Below are positions 59,259 to 64,000 of a stretch of DNA of 64,000 nt, in pieces. The translations under genes and the position numbers were made by a program. Origin of the DNA: Gemmatimonadaceae bacterium (GTDB lineage: Bacteria; Gemmatimonadota; Gemmatimonadetes; Gemmatimonadales; Gemmatimonadaceae); contig JANJUF010000019.1 of the NCBI GenBank assembly GCA_024710705.1, positions 32,939-96,938 on the forward strand, read 5' to 3'. A model generated the notes under the pieces. The model saw only the letters and a program-made list of their open reading frames with translations, ran no database searches and was not told where the DNA came from. How positions within the stretch are numbered: the first letter of the stretch is position 1; each line of letters starts with the position of its first letter.

Positions 59259-61250
59259 CTAGTACCCCCCGGGGCGCCGATCGGGTACGGCCGAGGCGGT
59301 GCGTCCTGCCGGACCCCGGTAGAACGAGTTGTTGATCATGCTCATGGTGTAGTGCTGGACGTAGGCCAGCAGTCGCTGCGAGAGCTGTCGGCTGAGCTCC
59401 GGCTCGAGGCTGGCCAAGACCCGCCCGGTCCGCTCGCGCTCGTAAGCGACGACCCGTTCGCGCCCGTCTGGCTGCCGCTCCACGACTCCCTCGGCGCGCA
59501 CCATCCAATAGGTCTCATCGGCCGCGAGCACGGCTTCCCCCGGCGCGCTCGAGAAGACCGAGCGCCCGAACAGGGGAAGGCGCGGCGGGCGGACGCCCGC
59601 GAAGTCGAGAATCGTGGCGAACAGGTCCACGTGCTGGGTGACGCGTGCCGGGGATACCGGGGGGAGCGGGCGCGTGGGGTGGTACAGCAGCACCGGCACC
59701 ATGTAGCGCCCGAGCACCGTGTCGTACCGGTCAGAACGCATCGGGGCGGTGTGGTCGCCCGTGATGATGAACAGCGTATTCTCGAACCACGGCTGGGTGC
59801 GGGCTGTCTCGAAGAAGCGCCGAACCGCAAGATCCACGTAGGCCACGTTCTGGTGGATCGGGCGGGGGCCGCTGGGCAAGGACCCAACGTGCTCCGGCGG
59901 TACCGTGTACGGATGGTGCGTGCTGATGGTGAACGCCGTGCTGAACCAGGGTTCACGATGGGTACTCAACTCGCGGGCCACGAACTGCAGGGCCGGTTCG
60001 TCGAAGAGGCCCCAGCTGCCATCGAACGCGTCCGATCGCAGGTCCGACGGGAAGCGCTCCAGCGGATAGAAGTCGCCGATGCCGGCCATGGCGGCGATGG
60101 CGTCGAAGAACATCGTGCCGCGGGGCGCACCGTGGAACATGCTGGCGTGATAGCCCGCCTCGCCGAGGAAGTGCCCGAGCCCACGCCACTCATTCTGCTG
60201 GTAACTGGAGACGGCGATCGACCGTCCGCTGTACAATGGCACGCCCACCAGCATGCTCGGCAGCGCATCCATCGACCGCCGGCCGTTGGCGAAGGAATTG
60301 GTCAGGAAGATCCCCTCGCCGGCGAGCGAGTCGAGGAATGGCGTGAGGCCTGCGACCTCGCGGTCGTCCCCGCCCCAGTACTCGGTGCCGAAGCTCTCGA
60401 GGATCAAGAGCATCACGTTCTGCGGCCGACCGGCCTCGCGCTCGCTGGCCGCGGGCAGTCCGTACGGCGCCCGCAGCAGGGCCTCCACCTCACGGTCGTC
60501 GGCGAAGTACTGCACCGGCGCCAGCTTTCGGTCACGCGGGCTGTGGATGAGCGTGAAGGCGCTGTTGAGCGTGAGCACCCCCACTTCGTGCTGCCCGCTG
60601 GCGAAGGCGTGGATCGGCTTGAGCGGCTTCTTCTGGAGGCCGCCGCGGGCCGCCACTACCGTGCACAGCAGCACCACGACGACGCCGAGGGCGGCACGCA
60701 GGCGCCCGCGCACGGCAGGCCGCGTGTCCACCGGGTGCCGCGGATAGAGCAGCAGCATGGAGAGCGCCAGCATCACCGCCACCGTCGCCAGGCCTGCGAA
60801 GTTCACCATCAGCTGGCCGAACTGGGCTGTCGCTTCGCCGGTGAGTGCGAAGACGTCCATCGTCACGCGCGTGCCGGTGAACGGATAGTACCCGACATCG
60901 CCGACCATCACGATGGCGGCGGCGGCGTTGACGGCGACGAACACGCCCTGCACGATTCGGGCGTACCAGCGGCGCGCGAGGAGCGCCGCCGGGGCCAGCG
61001 ACAGGAGGATGAACGGGATGTTCGAGTAGACGATCGCCGACAGGTCGAAGCGCAGGCCGCGCACGAAGGCGAGGGCCAGCGTCGCCGCCGGAGTCTCGTC
61101 GAAGTTGGCGCGGTGATCGATGAAGAAGACCACGCGCACGATCGTGTAACTGGCCAAGACGAGCGCGAGCCGCCGGAGGAGCATGCCCTCGGGGCTGCGG
61201 AGGAAGCTGGCGCCTTCGCGGTGGAACGATCGATCGGACACGGTGGGCAC
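59259..61250 (-). CDS. LTA synthase-like sulfatase-fold membrane enzyme
   Basis: 663 aa if the GTG at 61250 is used; a TTG at 61280 and an ATG at 61184 are alternatives. Five N-terminal membrane helices (about 25-205) precede a sulfatase-fold catalytic domain: NVMLLILESFGTEYWGGDD (metal site with the E-S-F pattern), FANGRRSMDALPSMLVG with the nucleophile-like Ser or Thr region, STHHPYTVP and LFIITGDHTAPM, which supply the later metal ligands. LtaS-type enzymes transfer glycerophosphate, while relatives in diderms add phosphoethanolamine or glycerophosphate to glycans or lipids. The product here is unknown. Confidence 0.85.
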   Translation of the reverse strand: MPTVSDRSFHREGASFLRSPEGMLLRRLALVLASYTIVRVVFFIDHRANFDETPAATLALAFVRGLRFDLSAIVYSNIPFILLSLAPAALLARRWYARIVQGVFVAVNAAAAIVMVGDVGYYPFTGTRVTMDVFALTGEATAQFGQLMVNFAGLATVAVMLALSMLLLYPRHPVDTRPAVRGRLRAALGVVVVLLCTVVAARGGLQKKPLKPIHAFASGQHEVGVLTLNSAFTLIHSPRDRKLAPVQYFADDREVEALLRAPYGLPAASEREAGRPQNVMLLILESFGTEYWGGDDREVAGLTPFLDSLAGEGIFLTNSFANGRRSMDALPSMLVGVPLYSGRSIAVSSYQQNEWRGLGHFLGEAGYHASMFHGAPRGTMFFDAIAAMAGIGDFYPLERFPSDLRSDAFDGSWGLFDEPALQFVARELSTHREPWFSTAFTISTHHPYTVPPEHVGSLPSGPRPIHQNVAYVDLAVRRFFETARTQPWFENTLFIITGDHTAPMRSDRYDTVLGRYMVPVLLYHPTRPLPPVSPARVTQHVDLFATILDFAGVRPPRLPLFGRSVFSSAPGEAVLAADETYWMVRAEGVVERQPDGRERVVAYERERTGRVLASLEPELSRQLSQRLLAYVQHYTMSMINNSFYRGPAGRTASAVPDRRPGGY

Positions 61251-61371
61251 GGCGGGTGGGGGAAGCGGACCTTCCTGCAATCTTTACCCGCTCCGCACGC
61301 CGGGCAACGCTGTCGCCCGAGCCGGCGGCACCACAGTATTCCAGAGCCCTTCCCCCCTCCTGCTCCCAGAC

Positions 61372-64000
61372 ATGCGCCGCCTCCTCCTCCTCGCCCTGAG
61401 CCCGCTCGCGCCGCTCGCCACCGCTCTCGGAGCCCAGCGCGCCAGCCGCCCCGCCCCGCCCGCGGCGGAGGCGGTGGACATCACACTCTTCGCCGGCATG
61501 CAGTGGCGCATGGTGGGTCCGCACCGCGGCGGCCGCTCCACCGCGGTCGCAGGCGTCCCCGGCCAGCCGTACGTGTTCTATACGGGATACACGGGCGGTG
61601 GCGTGTGGCGCACCGACGACGCCGGCAACAGTTGGACGCCACTGTCTGACGGCTACTTCGACAACGGGAACGTCGGCGCCATCGGCGTGGCCCCCTCCGA
61701 TCCGCGCATCATCTACGTCGGCCTCGGCTCGGCGTCGATCCGCGGGAATGTGTCGGTGGGCACGGGCGTCTGGCGTTCCACCGACGCCGGCGCCACCTGG
61801 AGTTACCTCGGACTTCCGGAGTCGGGCGCCATCGGCAAGCTGGCGATTCACCCCACCGACCCCAACACGGTCTACGTGGCCGCACTGGGGCATCCGTTCG
61901 GAAAGAACCCCGAACGCGGCGTGTTTCGCACGACCGATGGCGGCGCGACCTGGCAGCACGTGTTGGCGCTGAACGATTCCACGGGTGCCGTCAGCATCAC
62001 GATGGCCCCGGATGACCCGCGCGAACTCTGGGTCGGCGTATGGCGCGCCGAACGAAAGCCGTGGACGCTGATCTCCGGGGCGGCCGAGGGCGGACTGTAT
62101 CGCTCGCGCGACGGCGGCGAAACGTGGACCAAGGTCGGCGGCGGTCTCCCCACAGGCCTCATCGGCAAGGTGGCCGTCACGCAGTCGCCGGCCGATCCCA
62201 CTCGGCTGTGGGTGCTGCTCGAAGCGGAACCCGACGGCGGCCTGTATCGCTCCGACGATCGCGGTGAGACCTGGCGTCGCGTGAACGCCGAGTCCACCGT
62301 GCGCGGCCGCCCCTTCTATTACACGCACGTGCGGGCGGATCCGGTGGATCGGAACAAGGTCTTCGTGCTCAACGTCCCCCTGCTGCGTTCGGTGGATGGC
62401 GGCGAGACCTTCCGGCCGATCCCGCTGCCGCACGGCGACGTGCACGATATCTGGATCAATCCGGCCGACCCCAGGATCTTCGCGGTGTCGAATGACGGCG
62501 GCACCGTGGTGACGGTGAATGACGGACGCACCTTCAGCTCCGTGTACAACCAACCCACCGCTGAGCTCTACGACGTCGTGGTGGACGATCGGCATCCGTA
62601 TCGACTCTACGGTTCGCAGCAGGACAACACCGCCATCAGCGTCCCCTCACGGCGGATGGACAATTCGCTGCGCCCGCAGGAGGAGTGGAACTACGCGGCG
62701 GGCTGCGAGACGGGTCCGGTGGCCGTGCACCCCGCGCGACCGGACGTCATCTGGGGCGGATGCTACGGCGGGCTCATCAGCCGCTATGATCGGCGCGATG
62801 ATACGCGCGTGCCGGTGAAGGTCTGGCCTGAGGCGACGAACCTCGCGCCGAAGGACATGACGAACCGCTGGCAGTGGGTGTCGCCGATCGTAGTCTCCCC
62901 GCACGACACGCTGACCGTCTTTCACGCCAGCCAGTACCTGTACCGCAGTCGCGATGGTGGGGACTCGTGGACGCGCATCTCGCCTGACCTCACCACCAAC
63001 GATCCGCGCTACCAGCAGTTTCCCGGTGGACCCATCACCTTCGACGCCACTGGCGTGGAAGTCTTCACCACCATCTTCGCGGTGACGCCGTCGCCGCACG
63101 ACGCGCGAACGATCTGGGTGGGCAGCGACGACGGCCGCGTCCATCTCACGCGCGACGACGGCGCGACCTGGACCGACATCACGCCGCGTGGCATGCCGGC
63201 GCGCGGGACCGTGAACCGAATCGAGGTGTCGGCACACGCGCCCGGACGCGCCTTCCTCGCGGTGCATCGGTACCGCGAGGATGATCAGGCCCCGTACATC
63301 TTCCGCACCGATGACTTCGGCCGCACCTGGCAGCGCCTCACTGACGGCCGCAATGGGATTCCGGCGCGCCACTGGGTCCGCGTCGTGCGCGAGGATCCGG
63401 TGCAGCGCGGCCTGCTGTATGCCGGCACCGAGTTCGGGATGTACGTCTCGTTCACCGACGGCGCGCGCTGGCAGCGGTTGCAGTTGAACCTGCCAGCCAC
63501 GCCCATTACCGACGCCAAGGTGCAGCGCGGGGACTTGGCCATCTCCACGCAGGGGCGTTCATTCTGGGTGTTGGACGACCTCACCCCGCTCCGCGAGCTG
63601 GCCCGCGACCGCAGCACCGACGTGGCGCGGCTGTACCCGCCGCGTCCTGCGTCGCGCGGCGTGGTCGGCGCGGCGTTGCAAGAAGTTGAGCTCTCGCTGC
63701 CGGACGACTTGCCGCACGGTGCGCTGATTCACTTCGCCCTGACGCGCGAGGCACGTGCGCTTGCCCTGCAGGTGCTCGACATGAGCGGAGACGAACTGCG
63801 GGCCTGGCGCATCGATTCGAGCGCCGCGCCCACGTCCGGCACGCGCCCGCTGCGGCTCACCCCGGGCTTCCAGCGCGTGGTGTGGGACCTCCGCGGGCCC
63901 GGACCGCGCGGCGGCGGCGGCCAAGGCGTGAAGATGCCTCCCGGCAACTACCGCGTCCGCCTCACGGTGGACGGCATCGTGCGAGAACATCCGCTGGTGG
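61372..64000 (+). CDS. BNR/sortilin-like repeat secreted protein (3' end beyond window)
   Basis: The frame from the ATG at 61372 stays open to the window end, giving 876 codons so far. The signal peptide is about 1-21 (ALGAQ). The sequence has eight or more Asp-box repeats, S-x-D-x-G-x-T-W type: STDAGATW, TTDGGATW, SRDGGETW, SDDRGETW, SVDGGETF, SRDGGDSW, TRDDGATW and TDDFGRTW. These mark the ten-bladed propeller of VPS10/sortilin-like or BNR glycosidase-like proteins common in Gemmatimonadota and Acidobacteriota. A PPGNYRVRLTVDG segment near the edge suggests a C-terminal FlgD-like Ig domain. It is divergent from the LTA-synthase-like gene. Confidence 0.9.
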   Translation, partial: MRRLLLLALSPLAPLATALGAQRASRPAPPAAEAVDITLFAGMQWRMVGPHRGGRSTAVAGVPGQPYVFYTGYTGGGVWRTDDAGNSWTPLSDGYFDNGNVGAIGVAPSDPRIIYVGLGSASIRGNVSVGTGVWRSTDAGATWSYLGLPESGAIGKLAIHPTDPNTVYVAALGHPFGKNPERGVFRTTDGGATWQHVLALNDSTGAVSITMAPDDPRELWVGVWRAERKPWTLISGAAEGGLYRSRDGGETWTKVGGGLPTGLIGKVAVTQSPADPTRLWVLLEAEPDGGLYRSDDRGETWRRVNAESTVRGRPFYYTHVRADPVDRNKVFVLNVPLLRSVDGGETFRPIPLPHGDVHDIWINPADPRIFAVSNDGGTVVTVNDGRTFSSVYNQPTAELYDVVVDDRHPYRLYGSQQDNTAISVPSRRMDNSLRPQEEWNYAAGCETGPVAVHPARPDVIWGGCYGGLISRYDRRDDTRVPVKVWPEATNLAPKDMTNRWQWVSPIVVSPHDTLTVFHASQYLYRSRDGGDSWTRISPDLTTNDPRYQQFPGGPITFDATGVEVFTTIFAVTPSPHDARTIWVGSDDGRVHLTRDDGATWTDITPRGMPARGTVNRIEVSAHAPGRAFLAVHRYREDDQAPYIFRTDDFGRTWQRLTDGRNGIPARHWVRVVREDPVQRGLLYAGTEFGMYVSFTDGARWQRLQLNLPATPITDAKVQRGDLAISTQGRSFWVLDDLTPLRELARDRSTDVARLYPPRPASRGVVGAALQEVELSLPDDLPHGALIHFALTREARALALQVLDMSGDELRAWRIDSSAAPTSGTRPLRLTPGFQRVVWDLRGPGPRGGGGQGVKMPPGNYRVRLTVDGIVREHPLV

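Noticed and set aside
59220..61649. 809-codon plus-strand frame opposite the LTA-synthase-like gene
   Set aside because: Antisense shadow with Arg/His-rich low-complexity translation.
60532..62595. 687-codon minus-strand frame across the LTA-synthase-like and BNR genes
   Set aside because: It crosses two well supported genes; the translation has no recognisable features and the Asp-box frame on the other strand is clear.

Overview
The window is GC-rich, densely packed DNA from a Gram-negative (diderm) heterotroph. It has many Sec signal peptides, lipoproteins, a TonB-dependent receptor, outer-membrane barrels, DUF4097 and BNR-repeat proteins, secreted peptidases, c-type cytochromes and a Hanks-type kinase with TPRs. 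The family mix and the tilS-hpt-ftsH-cdaA order fit a member of Gemmatimonadota best. This is inference from gene content, since no rRNA or other taxonomic marker lies in the window. No tRNA, rRNA, CRISPR array, insertion sequence or prophage was seen.

Layout. 1-7.0 kb (minus): housekeeping genes for division (DivIVA-like), PLP homeostasis (YggS), a beta-propeller lipoprotein, CdaA, FtsH, Hpt and TilS. 7.0-9.1 kb (plus): a 59-aa membrane protein, LemA and an M48 protease. 9.1-9.96 kb: a base-composition oddity and a PfpI/DJ-1 protein. 9.9-15.6 kb (minus): a tightly coupled six-gene operon resembling a chaperone-usher pilus locus. It encodes two paralogous spore-coat-U-like subunits, a PapD-like chaperone, a third subunit-like protein, a large usher-like barrel and a small lipoprotein; this is the most interesting locus here. 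16.1-18.9 kb: proton-translocating transhydrogenase pntA1-pntA2-pntB. 18.9-33.1 kb: glycosyltransferase, DUF4097, two peptidases, a hotdog thioesterase with a nitronate monooxygenase-like protein, a peptidase/propeller/barrel fusion and an LpoB lipoprotein triad. 33.3-38.0 kb: membrane proteins, a penicillin acylase and an amidohydrolase. 38.1-40.9 kb: a secreted four-cysteine peptide, a propeller protein and an ABC exporter. 40.9-45.5 kb: kinase, DUF3332, a YdjM-like protein and a secreted protein. 45.6-49.8 kb (minus): sulfur-oxidation operon (TsdA-like cytochrome, SoxC/SorA-like sulfite dehydrogenase, cytochrome c, two YeeE/YedE halves, ArsR). 50.0-55.8 kb: CBS protein, proline dehydrogenase, a TIGR03545/TIGR03546 pair, HEAT-cyclophilin and MarR. 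55.8-58.0 kb: a TonB receptor behind a TPP riboswitch and a terminator hairpin, so probably a thiamin transporter. 58.1-64 kb: AI-2E-type permease, an LTA-synthase-like sulfatase-fold enzyme and a BNR-repeat protein running off the window.

Regulation. A TANNTT hexamer recurs upstream of genes across the window. In about nine cases it or a close variant lies only 6-9 nt before the start codon with no Shine-Dalgarno sequence, which suggests leaderless transcripts and moves the likely start of TilS. Operon-internal genes instead have GGAG-type ribosome binding sites or 4-nt ATGA/GTGA overlaps.
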